Shown: positions 1 to 6,615, numbered from the stretch's first letter. The stretch is 10,482 nucleotides of DNA from Actinomycetota bacterium (GCA_003164655.1 PLTW01000215.1:1-10482), one strand, 5' to 3'. Made by a program: numbers and translations. The notes: generated from the letters alone by a model not told the origin.

Positions 1-364
<364 letters not shown>

Positions 365-449
365 GATTACCCGCGCCGCTATGTAGCTTTCAGGTCCGCG
401 CCGGCCTCCGGCACGACAGGTTTGCAGGCACGAGTGCCTGCGCGACCTT
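365..449 (+). other. 23S-5S internal transcribed spacer
   Basis: Spacer of about 85 nt between the mature 23S and 5S ends. It contains a perfect 7-bp hairpin at 424-441 (gcaggca / tgcctgc, tetraloop cgag) about 9 nt before the 5S start. Such stems commonly guide RNase processing; that role is inferred here. No tRNA gene is present in the spacer. Confidence 0.75.
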
Positions 450-567
450 TCCGGTGGCCATAGCGGAGGGGACACACCTCTTCCCATCCCGAACAGAGTA
501 GTAAAGTCCTCCAGCGCCGATGGTACTTCGGGGGTGACCCCGCGGGAGAGTAGGACGCCGCCGGGAT
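450..567 (+). rRNA. rrf: 5S ribosomal RNA
   Basis: Complete 5S rRNA of about 118 nt. The terminal helix forms between ccggtggc (451-458) and gccgccgg (557-564) with one G-U pair. Conserved internal blocks are visible: atagcggaggggacacacc, the loop C segment tcccatcccgaac, ccagcgccgatggtact, and gcgggagagtaggacgccg near the 3' end. The GAGAGTAGGACG ending is of the Gram-positive type. It lies about 85 nt after 23S and just before a strong terminator, as expected for the last gene of an rRNA operon. The ends are uncertain by 1-3 nt. Confidence 0.95.
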
Positions 568-573
568 TGTGTA

Positions 574-619
574 GACGAAGGGGCGGCACGTAGCGCAAGC
601 TACGTGCCGCCCCTTCGTC
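574..619 (+). terminator. rRNA operon terminator hairpin
   Basis: A perfect 21-bp inverted repeat (arms 574-594 and 599-619) closes on the GNRA-type tetraloop gcaa. It starts about 7 nt after the 5S 3' end. The following T-tract is weak (cgtttcc), but the stem is extremely stable. Position and strength mark it as the intrinsic terminator of the rRNA operon. Confidence 0.9.
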
Positions 620-932
620 GTTTCCGGCCTCGGCCGGGTGTCCCCGGGCGGCCCATCCCGGCGCTCGACGACCACGCCGCGACGAGCATGCGCTGCTGCG
701 ACAACCGCGCGGCCGTACGGTATGCTTGGCGGCGCGAGACGACGGTCGCAGCGCAGCGCGGGGTGACGGTCACGGCGCCTTATGCCGCGACACCCGACAG
801 ACGGGGGGCGCCCGGCACGCCCGGAGCTCGGTCCGGCCTATGGTAGCGGACCCGCCTGCCGCCGGCCGAGCGTCACGACCGCGTGGACGACACCCATACG
901 ACAGACAAACGTAAGCGGAAGGCGGGGAAGCC
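620..932 (+). other. Intergenic region and probable leader upstream of the methyltransferase cluster
   Basis: 313 nt without a convincing gene. Short frames here have no family resemblance. Visible structure: a candidate promoter (698-726), an 11-bp palindrome GTGACGGTCAC at 763-773 that could be an operator, and a 6-bp hairpin GGTCCG/CGGACC at 830-852 with an 11-nt loop. If the promoter is used, the transcript would have a leader of about 200 nt before the GTG at 933. I looked for a cobalamin riboswitch, which would suit corrinoid-linked enzymes, and saw no B12-box-like sequence. Confidence 0.5.
698..726 (+). promoter_or_regulatory. Candidate sigma70-type promoter
   Basis: GCGACA (698-703; 4 of 6 matches to TTGACA) and TATGCT (721-726; 4 of 6 matches to TATAAT) are separated by exactly 17 nt. 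It lies after the rRNA terminator and points towards the gene at 933. In such GC-rich sequence the TATGCT element stands out, but the match is only moderate and untested. Confidence 0.3.
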
Positions 933-2354
933 GTGGCCAAGGCCAGGATCAGCTACCTGAGCGACGACGAGAAGCAGTTCGTCCACGAGAAGACCCTGCA
1001 GGTGCTCTCCGAGGTGGGGGTCGCCTACAATAGCCCGCAGGCGATCGACGTGCTCGAGGCCGCCGGGGCGCAGGTCGATCGCGAGACGCTGACCGCGAAG
1101 CTTACCTGGGACGTGATCGAGCCCGCGCTCAAGACCGTGCCGCGAGAGATCCTGCTGGCCGGCCGCGATGCGGCTCACGACGTCGTGCTCGGCGGCGAGC
1201 GCTGGCTGTGTACCAGCGACGGCATGACGACGTACTGGTACGACGATCTGAGCGGTGAGCGCCGCGCCGGCACCAGCGACGACCTTGCCCGGATCACCCG
1301 CCTGTGCGATGCGATGCCCGAGATCGACTACCTCTGGCCGACGTTGCAGTCCGGCGATGTCGACGGCGAGATCATGCCTCTCGCCATGCAGGCGATCATG
1401 GTCCGCAACTCTCTCAAACACGTTCAGGACGAGGTCCGCACGCCGGCGATGGTCGGGCCGATCCTCGAGATCTACGAAGCGGCCTGCGGAGCGCCGCTGA
1501 CCGAGCGGCCCTACTTTTCGGTGACCAACTGCACCATCGCCCCCCTGCAGCACGACAGAGAAATGACCGAGGCCGGCCTCATGCTCTGCAAGCGCGGCGT
1601 CCCGATCTTCGTACTGCCCATGCCGCAGGTGGGCACGACGGGGCCGGGGACGGTCCTGAGCGACTGCATCGTCAACATGGCCGAGCTGCTCTCGGGCATC
1701 GTCCTCTTTCAGCTCGCCAACCCCGGCTGCGCGACCATCTCGGGGGTCGGCGCCGGGGTCGCCGACATGCGCACCGGCGGCTACATCTCGGCTGGGCCCG
1801 AGGTCGGGCTGATCAACATGATCTGCGTCGAGATGAGCAGGTTCTACGGGCTGCTCACCCAGGCCACCGGCATGTCGTCCGACGCCAAGGCGGCGAACTT
1901 CCAGTGCGGTTCCGAGGGCGGCATGACGGCGCTGGTGGCCGCCCTGATCGGCTCTGACTCGCTCATCGCCGCCGGCGGGTTCGACGGCGTGCAGCAGTCG
2001 AGCCTCGCCAAGATCGTGCTCGACTGCGACCAGATCGGCGCTCTGCGTCGCTACCGGCGCAGCGACGCGGTCGACGAGGCCCACGCCCTGATCGACGACA
2101 TCAAGGCCGTCGGCATCGGTGGTCACTTTCTGGGCCGCAAGTCCACGCGGAGCTTCGCGCGCAGCGAAGTGTGGCGACCGGAGGTGTTTCAGCGCGGCAC
2201 GTTCGAGGAGTTCAAGGACACGCCGCTGGTCGAGCAGGCGGTGGAGCGGGCTCGCGAGGTACTCGCCGGCTACGAGCCGGCGCCGCTTTCAGACGACGCC
2301 GAACGGCACATCGACGCGGTGATCGCCGGGTATGCGGCCGGCCTGAAGGCCTGA
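933..2354 (+). CDS. MttB-family (trimethylamine/quaternary amine) methyltransferase, non-pyrrolysine, copy 1
   Basis: A 473-residue protein of the MttB superfamily, whose TIM-barrel enzymes demethylate trimethylamine (pyrrolysine form) or quaternary amines such as glycine betaine, proline betaine or carnitine (non-pyrrolysine forms) and pass the methyl to a corrinoid protein. Length is usual for the family. Visible family features: N-terminal helix FVHEKTLQVLSEVGV (16-30), a core block around VTNCTIAPLQHDREMTEAG (197-215), GTTGPGTVLSDCIVNMAELL (234-253), SDAK (316-319), and the C-terminal GIGGHFLGRKSTR block (394-406). No in-frame TAG occurs, so it belongs to the non-pyrrolysine branch and may have another substrate. 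GTG start at 933 is chosen because the N-terminus aligns exactly with the paralogue at 2411; GGAAGG at 917-922 is a usable ribosome site. It heads the cluster, 56 nt before the second copy. Family assignment is firm; the substrate is unknown. Confidence 0.9.
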   Translation: MAKARISYLSDDEKQFVHEKTLQVLSEVGVAYNSPQAIDVLEAAGAQVDRETLTAKLTWDVIEPALKTVPREILLAGRDAAHDVVLGGERWLCTSDGMTTYWYDDLSGERRAGTSDDLARITRLCDAMPEIDYLWPTLQSGDVDGEIMPLAMQAIMVRNSLKHVQDEVRTPAMVGPILEIYEAACGAPLTERPYFSVTNCTIAPLQHDREMTEAGLMLCKRGVPIFVLPMPQVGTTGPGTVLSDCIVNMAELLSGIVLFQLANPGCATISGVGAGVADMRTGGYISAGPEVGLINMICVEMSRFYGLLTQATGMSSDAKAANFQCGSEGGMTALVAALIGSDSLIAAGGFDGVQQSSLAKIVLDCDQIGALRRYRRSDAVDEAHALIDDIKAVGIGGHFLGRKSTRSFARSEVWRPEVFQRGTFEEFKDTPLVEQAVERAREVLAGYEPAPLSDDAERHIDAVIAGYAAGLKA

Positions 2355-2410
2355 ATCAGGGGGCAGCGCCGACACGGGCGCGCACGGACTTGCGACGAAG
2401 CGGGGGAGAC

Positions 2411-3835
2411 GTGGCCAGAGCACGAGTGCGGTACCTCTCCAACGAGGACAGGCAGTTCGTCCACGAACAGACCATGCGGGTGCTCGAGGAGATCGGCATC
2501 GCTTTCAACACCGAGAAAGCGATCGACCTGCTCGAGCGGGCGGGCGCACCGGTCGACCGCGAGACGCTCAGGGCCAGGGTGCCCCGCGAACTCGTCGAAA
2601 GCTGTCTGGCGACCGTGCCCCGGCGCATCCTGCTGGCGGGGCGCGACCCCAGGCACGACCGCTACCTCGACGACGGTGAGCCGATCGTCTTTTCGACCGA
2701 CGGCACGGCCACGTACATGTACGACGACGTGACCGGCCGGCGCTGGGAGGGCACCGAGAGCGATCTGCGCGACGTCATCCGGCTGTTCGAGGGTCTCGAC
2801 GAGGTCGACATGAACTGGTGCTCGATCTGCCCGCGCGACGTCGACCCGGTGACCTCGGGCCTGCGCATGGCGGCGATCGGCCTGACCGAGAGCGGCAAGC
2901 ACCTGCAGGACGAGGTGCGCCATCCGCAGCAGGTGCCGGCCTTCGTCGAGATGCTCGAGACCTTCGCCGGCGCGTCCCTGCACGAGCGACCCATCTACTC
3001 GGTCACCAACTGCACGATCGCGCCTCTGCAGCACGACAGGGAGATGACCGAGGCCGGCATCGAGCTGGCCCGGGCGGGCGTGCCGATCTTCGTGCTGCCG
3101 ATGCCGCTCATGGGCACGACCGGCCCGATGAGCGTGCTCGGCACCTGCATCGTCAACATGGCGGAGCTGCTCAGCGCGGTCGTGCTCTTCCAGCTCGCCG
3201 CGCCGGGCTGCGCGCTCGTCTCGGGCGTCGGCTCGGCGGCCGCCGAGATGCGCAGCGGACTCTACCTCTGTGGCGCTCCCGAAGTCGGTCTGATCAACAT
3301 GATCTGCATCGAGATGAGCCGCTTTTACGGGCTGCGCACGATGGGCAGCGCGATCTCGACCGACGCCAAAGCGAGCAATCTGCAGGCCGGGGCCGAGGGC
3401 ATGATGAGCGGCCTCGCGTCGGCCCTGGCGGGCGCCGAGTGCATCCTGGCCTTCGGTCTGCTCGACGGGGCCCAGGCGGTCAGTCTCGTCAAGGCTGTGC
3501 TCGACTGCGACACGGTCGGCGCCATCCGCCGCTTCGTGCGCGACGACCCGATCGATGCCTCGACCGCCCTGATCGACGACATTCGCGAGGTCGGCATCGG
3601 TGGACACTACCTGAAGGCCAAGAGCACGAGGCGCTTCGTGCACAGCGGCGAGCTCTGGAGTCCGGCGGTCTGGCAGCGAGCGCCGTTCGAGGCCTACGCC
3701 GGACGCTCGCTGGTCGAAGACGCGGCTGCGCGGGCGCGCGAGATCATCGCCGCCAATTCGGCGACACCGGTCGAGGACGCGGTGCTGTCTCGCGTGGAGC
3801 GGGTGATCGCCGCCTACAGGGCCGCCGTGGTCTAA
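2411..3835 (+). CDS. MttB-family (trimethylamine/quaternary amine) methyltransferase, non-pyrrolysine, copy 2
   Basis: A 474-residue paralogue of the preceding gene. By eye about half the residues are identical, with near-identity in the core: VTNCTIAPLQHDREMTEAG (198-216), GVPIFVLPMP, CIVNMAELLS, PEVGLINMIC and EMSRFYGL. TDAK (317-320) and GIGGHYLKAKSTR near the C-terminus match the family. Divergence is concentrated at residues 85-190 and the C-terminal tail. There is no in-frame TAG; the stop is TAA. The frame is open further upstream, but GTG 2411 is preferred: it restores the shared N-terminus (M-A-[K/R]-A-R), and upstream sequence overlaps copy 1 in another frame. GGGGGAG at 2402-2408 lies only 2 nt from the start, unusually close. 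Tandem copies suggest duplication followed by specialisation, or two subunits of one hetero-oligomer; both are inference. Confidence 0.9.
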   Translation: MARARVRYLSNEDRQFVHEQTMRVLEEIGIAFNTEKAIDLLERAGAPVDRETLRARVPRELVESCLATVPRRILLAGRDPRHDRYLDDGEPIVFSTDGTATYMYDDVTGRRWEGTESDLRDVIRLFEGLDEVDMNWCSICPRDVDPVTSGLRMAAIGLTESGKHLQDEVRHPQQVPAFVEMLETFAGASLHERPIYSVTNCTIAPLQHDREMTEAGIELARAGVPIFVLPMPLMGTTGPMSVLGTCIVNMAELLSAVVLFQLAAPGCALVSGVGSAAAEMRSGLYLCGAPEVGLINMICIEMSRFYGLRTMGSAISTDAKASNLQAGAEGMMSGLASALAGAECILAFGLLDGAQAVSLVKAVLDCDTVGAIRRFVRDDPIDASTALIDDIREVGIGGHYLKAKSTRRFVHSGELWSPAVWQRAPFEAYAGRSLVEDAAARAREIIAANSATPVEDAVLSRVERVIAAYRAAVV

Positions 3836-3859
3836 AGCGGGCGGGGGAGAGGCGGGACG

Positions 3860-4546
3860 ATGGACGAGCCGGCGGTCGTGGTCGCGCTCGGCCGGGGGCG
3901 CTCGGGCGAGCTCGTGCTGCTGCGCCGCGGCGCCGAACTGCAGATCGTCTGCAACGGCGCCTTCGTGATCGCCAGCTGCAACGAACGCTCGAGTCGCGCC
4001 CTGGTGTCGGCGGCGCGGCCGTGGCTGCCCGCCGGGCCGCTCGACGTGCTGATCGGTGGTCTGGGGATGGGCTACGCGCTCGACGAGGCGCTCGACTTGC
4101 CCGGGCTGCAGAGTGTCACGGTCGCCGAGTACGAGCCGTTGATCGTCGAGTGGTTTGCGACCCACATGCGAGAGCGGGCGTCGCGCGCCGAGCGCGACGC
4201 CCGCTCTCGCATCGTCGTCGCCGACGTGCACGACCTGTTGCAGGCGGGCCCGCGCTACGACCTGATCGCCCTGGACACCGACAACGGTCCGCAGTGGCTG
4301 ATACGGGCCGACAACGCCCGTCTCTACGAGGCCGGCGGCGTGCGCCTGGTCGCCGGGGCCGTGCGCCCGAACGGCGTCGTGGTGTTCTGGTCGCCCGAGC
4401 GCTACGAAGGGTTCGAGGCGCGGTTGCGCGAGTCGTTTCGCCGCGTGGCTGCCCAGCAGGCCACTGACGTCGTCGACGGCCGCGACGTCGACTACACGAT
4501 GTTCGTCTGTCGCGAACCGCGCCTCGAGGAGCCGATCTCGACATGA
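3860..4546 (+). CDS. Spermidine-synthase-fold (SAM-dependent transferase-like) protein
   Basis: A 228-residue protein with the N-terminal beta segment and Rossmann fold of the spermidine/spermine synthase family. These enzymes transfer aminopropyl groups from decarboxylated SAM, though many relatives are other SAM-binding proteins. Visible: a small N-terminal domain ending in the 'NG...S..ERSSRAL' pattern (32-48), the nucleotide loop IGGLGMGYAL (65-74), acidic E90 at the end of strand 2 (VAEYEP), D122 in VVADVHDLL, and LIALDTDNGPQWL (135-147) at the usual active-site loop. It is shorter than typical spermidine synthases (about 280-300 aa), and the active-site loop reads DTDNGP rather than the familiar D-x-x-D-P, so polyamine synthesis is doubtful. 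ATG follows GGGGGAGAGG (3843-3852) by 7 nt; the gap to the preceding gene is 24 nt, consistent with an operon. Confidence 0.8.
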   Translation: MDEPAVVVALGRGRSGELVLLRRGAELQIVCNGAFVIASCNERSSRALVSAARPWLPAGPLDVLIGGLGMGYALDEALDLPGLQSVTVAEYEPLIVEWFATHMRERASRAERDARSRIVVADVHDLLQAGPRYDLIALDTDNGPQWLIRADNARLYEAGGVRLVAGAVRPNGVVVFWSPERYEGFEARLRESFRRVAAQQATDVVDGRDVDYTMFVCREPRLEEPIST

Positions 4547-4635
4547 CGCGGGTGACCTTCGCGGCGTTGCGGGGGAGACAGACCGTGTGTAGGGTTGCCG
4601 GCAGCAGCGAACGCGACATGACCGAGGCCCCGTGA
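4543..4635 (+). CDS. Possible 30-residue small protein filling the gap before iscX-like gene
   Basis: A short ORF starting at ATG 4543 and ending at TGA 4633-4635, translating as MTRVTFAALRGRQTVCRVAG followed by SSERDMTEAP. Its start overlaps the stop of the upstream gene as ATGA (4543-4546), and its stop overlaps the GTG start of the downstream gene as GTGA (4632-4635). It therefore tiles the 85-nt gap with the 4-nt overlaps typical of translationally coupled genes. 26 of 30 sense codons end in G or C. An internal GTG at 4585 preceded by GGGGGAG (4571-4577) could give a 16-residue version. No family is recognised and no membrane segment or Cys motif is visible. AGA, AGG, TGT and GTT codons are atypical here. 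It could be a coupling leader or chance. Confidence 0.4.
   Translation: MTRVTFAALRGRQTVCRVAGSSERDMTEAP
4567..4595 (+). promoter_or_regulatory. Weak internal promoter-like sequence before the iscX-like gene
   Basis: TTGCGG (4567-4572) and TAGGGT (4590-4595) are 17 nt apart, each matching 3 of 6 consensus bases. It lies in the only sizeable gap between the larger genes of the downstream half of the cluster. It could give separate expression of the IscX/LON pair, but the match is weak and overlaps the possible small ORF. Confidence 0.12.
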
Positions 4636-4829
4636 GACTGACCTGGGATCAGCCCGACGACATCGCCTTTGCGCTCATCGACGAGCATCCCGACGCCGAC
4701 CCGCTCGACCTGAACTTCGTGACCCTGCACGACTGGATCGTGTCGCTGCCCGACTTCGACGACGACGCCGAGGTCGCCACCGAGGGCAAGCTCGAAGCCG
4801 TCGTTCTGGCCTGGCATGCCCAGCTCTGA
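4632..4829 (+). CDS. iscX: IscX-like Fe-S cluster assembly protein
   Basis: A 65-residue acidic protein matching IscX (YfhJ), the small partner of cysteine desulfurase IscS that binds iron and modulates Fe-S cluster assembly in the cytoplasm. Length equals the usual ~66 residues. Landmarks align end to end: LTWDQPDDIAFALIDEHPD at the N-terminus (E. coli has LKW...IGEALYDAYPD), LHDWIVSLPDFDDD (32-45; E. coli has MHQWICDLEDFDDD), then KLEAVVLAW (53-61). The acidic DFDDD and LHDWI patches are the known iron/IscS-binding surface. GTG 4632 is supported by this alignment and by GAGG at 4624-4627. In proteobacteria iscX closes the isc operon; here no iscS, iscU, fdx or hscAB is nearby, which is unusual. 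Its stop overlaps the next gene by 14 nt, so coupled translation is likely. Confidence 0.85.
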   Translation: MRLTWDQPDDIAFALIDEHPDADPLDLNFVTLHDWIVSLPDFDDDAEVATEGKLEAVVLAWHAQL

Positions 4830-5451
4830 CGACACCATCGGCCTGTTTGCCCTGCCGCGCGTCCTGCTGCCCGGCGAGATCCTGCCGCTGCATATCTTCG
4901 AGGAGCGCTACAAGACACTGATCGGCGAGTGTCGCGCGAGCGGCGGCGTGTTCGGCGTGCTGCTCAGCCAGGACGGCGAGATGGCGCGCAAGGGTTGCAC
5001 GGCGGCGGTCCGCGAGGTCATCGACGAGCTCGACGACGGGCGCCTGAACATTCTCGTTGAGGGCCGCGAGCGCTTCGTGCTCGGCGAGCTGATCGAACCC
5101 GACGATCCGCAGACCGACTACCTGCGGGGCCACATCGAGGTCTTCGACGATATCGACGAGATGGCGCGGCCGCCGGAGAAGACCGAGGAACTGACGGCGG
5201 GCCTGTTCCGCCGCATGGCGGAGCTCATGGGCGTCGACGAGCCGCGCGTGCCGAGCGGCGCCGGCCGTATGTCGTACCGCCTGGCGGCCGCGGTCGACTT
5301 TGGCCAGCCGCTCAGGCAGCGGCTGCTCGAGTCGCGTTCGGAAGCGCAGCGGCTCGAGCTTCTGATCGCGGTCATGAGGGCCCTGATCCCCGGCCTCGAG
5401 CTGCGCAAGCAACGCGAGCAGGCCATCCGCGGCAACGGCAAGGGGTACTAA
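4816..5451 (+). CDS. Stand-alone LON substrate-binding (N-terminal) domain protein
   Basis: A 211-residue protein corresponding to the LON N-terminal substrate-recognition domain. IGLFALPRVLLPGEILPLHI (8-27) followed by FEERYKTLI carries the hallmark pattern 'PLP..vlfPg..lPLhIFE.RY..li'. VFGVLLSQDGE, GCTAAVREVIDEL and DGRLNILVEGRERFVL continue the beta-rich PUA-like fold, and the helical tail from about residue 115 matches the second half. No AAA+ ATPase or Ser-Lys protease domain follows (stop at 5449-5451), so it is not a Lon protease. Stand-alone LON proteins are widespread; their function is poorly defined, and a substrate-binding or adaptor role is inferred. ATG 4816 lies inside the IscX gene (14-nt overlap). 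It is the last gene of the + strand cluster. Confidence 0.85.
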   Translation: MPSSDDTIGLFALPRVLLPGEILPLHIFEERYKTLIGECRASGGVFGVLLSQDGEMARKGCTAAVREVIDELDDGRLNILVEGRERFVLGELIEPDDPQTDYLRGHIEVFDDIDEMARPPEKTEELTAGLFRRMAELMGVDEPRVPSGAGRMSYRLAAAVDFGQPLRQRLLESRSEAQRLELLIAVMRALIPGLELRKQREQAIRGNGKGY

Positions 5452-5509
5452 GGCGCCCGCACCCTGCCGCGACGTGCCGGCGCCGGCGGCCTGTGCTTGG
5501 CGCTGCCGC
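5452..5509. other. Convergent intergenic segment with palindrome
   Basis: 58 nt between two converging genes. It holds the perfect 12-bp palindrome GCCGGCGCCGGC (5476-5487), which could help terminate transcription from either side, but no T-tract follows on either strand. Confidence 0.3.
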
Positions 5510-6484
5510 TCAGGGCACCAGGACGATCTTGCCGAAGTGGTGTCCCGCGAGCAGCTCGTGAGCCTCGCGCGCCTGTGACAGGGCAAAGACGCGGCCGACC
5601 ACCGGTCGCAGCGCACCCTTTTCAACGAGCCGCGCCACCTCGGTGAGTACCTCGGCGGTGCCGGCACGACCGGCGTTGCTTGCGCTGGCGAACAGCACCG
5701 ACGCGTCGACCGCGATCGCCGGGCCGGTCGGGATGGTGACCGTCGGCTCAGGACCGCCGCCGATGCCCACGATGCGGCCGCCCCTGGCGATCATGCCCAG
5801 ATCGGCGGTGAGGTTGGCCGACAGGACGAGCTCCAGGACGACGTCGACTCCGCGGCCGCCGGTGAGACGCCCGACCTCTGACGTTACGTCGCCGGCTGTG
5901 CGATCGATGGTCTCGTCGGCGCCGAGCTCGGCGACGCGGGCGGCGTCGGCGGCGCTGCTGACCGTGGCCAGCACGCGCGCCCCTCGAGCGTGAGCGAGCT
6001 GCACGGCGGCGCTGCCGACGCCGCCGGCGGCCCCCTGCACGAGCACGGTCTCGCCGGCGGCGAGCGCCGCGCGCCGTACCAGGCCGTACCACGCGGTCGA
6101 GAACGCGAGGCCCAGGGCGGCCGCTTCCTCGAACGAGATGCCGGCCGGCTTGCGCACGGCCTGCGCCGCGGCGATCAGGGCGAACTCGGCGTAGCTGCCC
6201 TCGCTGCCTACGCCGAGGCCGGTGAAGAAGACTTCGTCGCCCGGGGCCAGGCCCACGACGCCGGGACCGACGGCCTCCACCACCCCGGCGCCGTCGGCGC
6301 CGATGGTCTTGGGCGGCTGCCTGGGCGTGGGAAAGCCGTTGCTGCGCACGGCCGCGTCGATCGGGTTGACCGCCGCGGCCCTGACGCTCACCAGCACCTG
6401 ATCGGGTCCGGGCGACGGCGTCTCGACGTCCTCGTAGACCAGGACCTCCGGACCGCCGTACTGGTGGATACGCACCGCCTTCAT
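5510..6484 (-). CDS. NADPH:quinone reductase-like zinc-independent MDR oxidoreductase
   Basis: A 324-residue enzyme of the medium-chain dehydrogenase/reductase superfamily, quinone oxidoreductase (zeta-crystallin/QOR) branch: cytoplasmic, NADPH-dependent reduction of quinones or activated alkenes. It opens with MKAVRIHQYGGPEVLVYEDV, the classic QOR start. The GroES-like domain covers about 1-125, including AAVNPIDAAVR, GADGAGVVEAVGPGV and GDEVF. The Rossmann loop VQGAAGGVGSAAVQLA lies at 149-164, and FGKIVLVP closes the chain. The Cys/His zinc ligands of alcohol dehydrogenases are absent, as expected. Methionine at 6484 is chosen over an upstream ATG at 6556 because the family N-terminus begins there and GAGGAG (complement of 6492-6497) lies 7 nt upstream. 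The exact substrate is unknown. It is 135 nt downstream of the DUF4349 gene on the same strand and converges on the LON gene. Confidence 0.9.
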   Translation of the reverse strand: MKAVRIHQYGGPEVLVYEDVETPSPGPDQVLVSVRAAAVNPIDAAVRSNGFPTPRQPPKTIGADGAGVVEAVGPGVVGLAPGDEVFFTGLGVGSEGSYAEFALIAAAQAVRKPAGISFEEAAALGLAFSTAWYGLVRRAALAAGETVLVQGAAGGVGSAAVQLAHARGARVLATVSSAADAARVAELGADETIDRTAGDVTSEVGRLTGGRGVDVVLELVLSANLTADLGMIARGGRIVGIGGGPEPTVTIPTGPAIAVDASVLFASASNAGRAGTAEVLTEVARLVEKGALRPVVGRVFALSQAREAHELLAGHHFGKIVLVP

Positions 6485-6491
6485 CCTGGCT

Positions 6492-6497
6492 CTCCTC
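6492..6497 (-). promoter_or_regulatory. Ribosome binding site fixing the QOR start
   Basis: GAGGAG read on the - strand, 7 nt before ATG 6484. It supports this start rather than the in-frame ATG at 6556, which lies among GC-rich palindromes. Confidence 0.75.
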
Positions 6498-6535
6498 GCC
6501 TGTTTGCCCGAGCACCCTGTGTCGGCGGGGTCATT

Positions 6536-6615
6536 CCCGGCGCCGGGCGATCTCACGCCGCCGCCCGGCGCCGCGCCGCCCGGCGCGGCGCCCTCGATGC
6601 GGCGCCGCCCGGCGC
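6536..6615. repeat. Cluster of four GC-rich palindromes with a thrice-repeated 12-mer
   Basis: Between two - strand genes lie CCCGGCGCCGGG (6536-6547, perfect palindrome) and three copies of CGCCGCCCGGCG (6559-6570, 6574-6585, 6603-6614), each able to form a stem around a CC centre. The second copy extends to 8-bp arms (6571-6588). A 17-bp unit GCGCCGCCCGGCGCGGC is repeated at 6573-6589 and 6602-6618. The last copy ends next to the DUF4349 stop codon, so the array may act as a terminator or mRNA-stabilising element for that gene, or be REP-like. Confidence 0.65.

Noticed and set aside
727..932. Cobalamin riboswitch upstream of the MttB pair
   Set aside because: Expected on biological grounds, but no B12-box-like consensus or characteristic arrangement of stems could be seen.
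873..2126. 417-aa open frame on the - strand
   Set aside because: Antisense shadow of the first MttB gene with a similar artefactual composition.
2171..2410. N-terminal extension of the second MttB gene to 2171
   Set aside because: It would overlap copy 1 by more than 180 nt, and its translation is a shadow of copy 1. The GTG at 2411 gives a perfect N-terminal match between the paralogues.
933..3835. Pyrrolysine-containing MttB with in-frame amber codon
   Set aside because: Both genes are uninterrupted at full family length and end in TGA and TAA.
2270..4231. 653-aa open frame on the - strand
   Set aside because: Antisense to the second MttB gene and the SpeE-like gene. The Arg/His/Asp-rich, low-complexity translation has no family resemblance; it arises from strong GC bias at third positions of the real genes.
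2818..4467. 549-aa open frame on the + strand
   Set aside because: Out-of-frame overlap with the second MttB and SpeE-like genes; Arg-rich translation without recognisable motifs.
5748..6515. 255-aa open frame on the - strand overlapping the quinone reductase
   Set aside because: A different frame of the same strand with Arg/Gly-rich translation; the QOR frame carries all family motifs.
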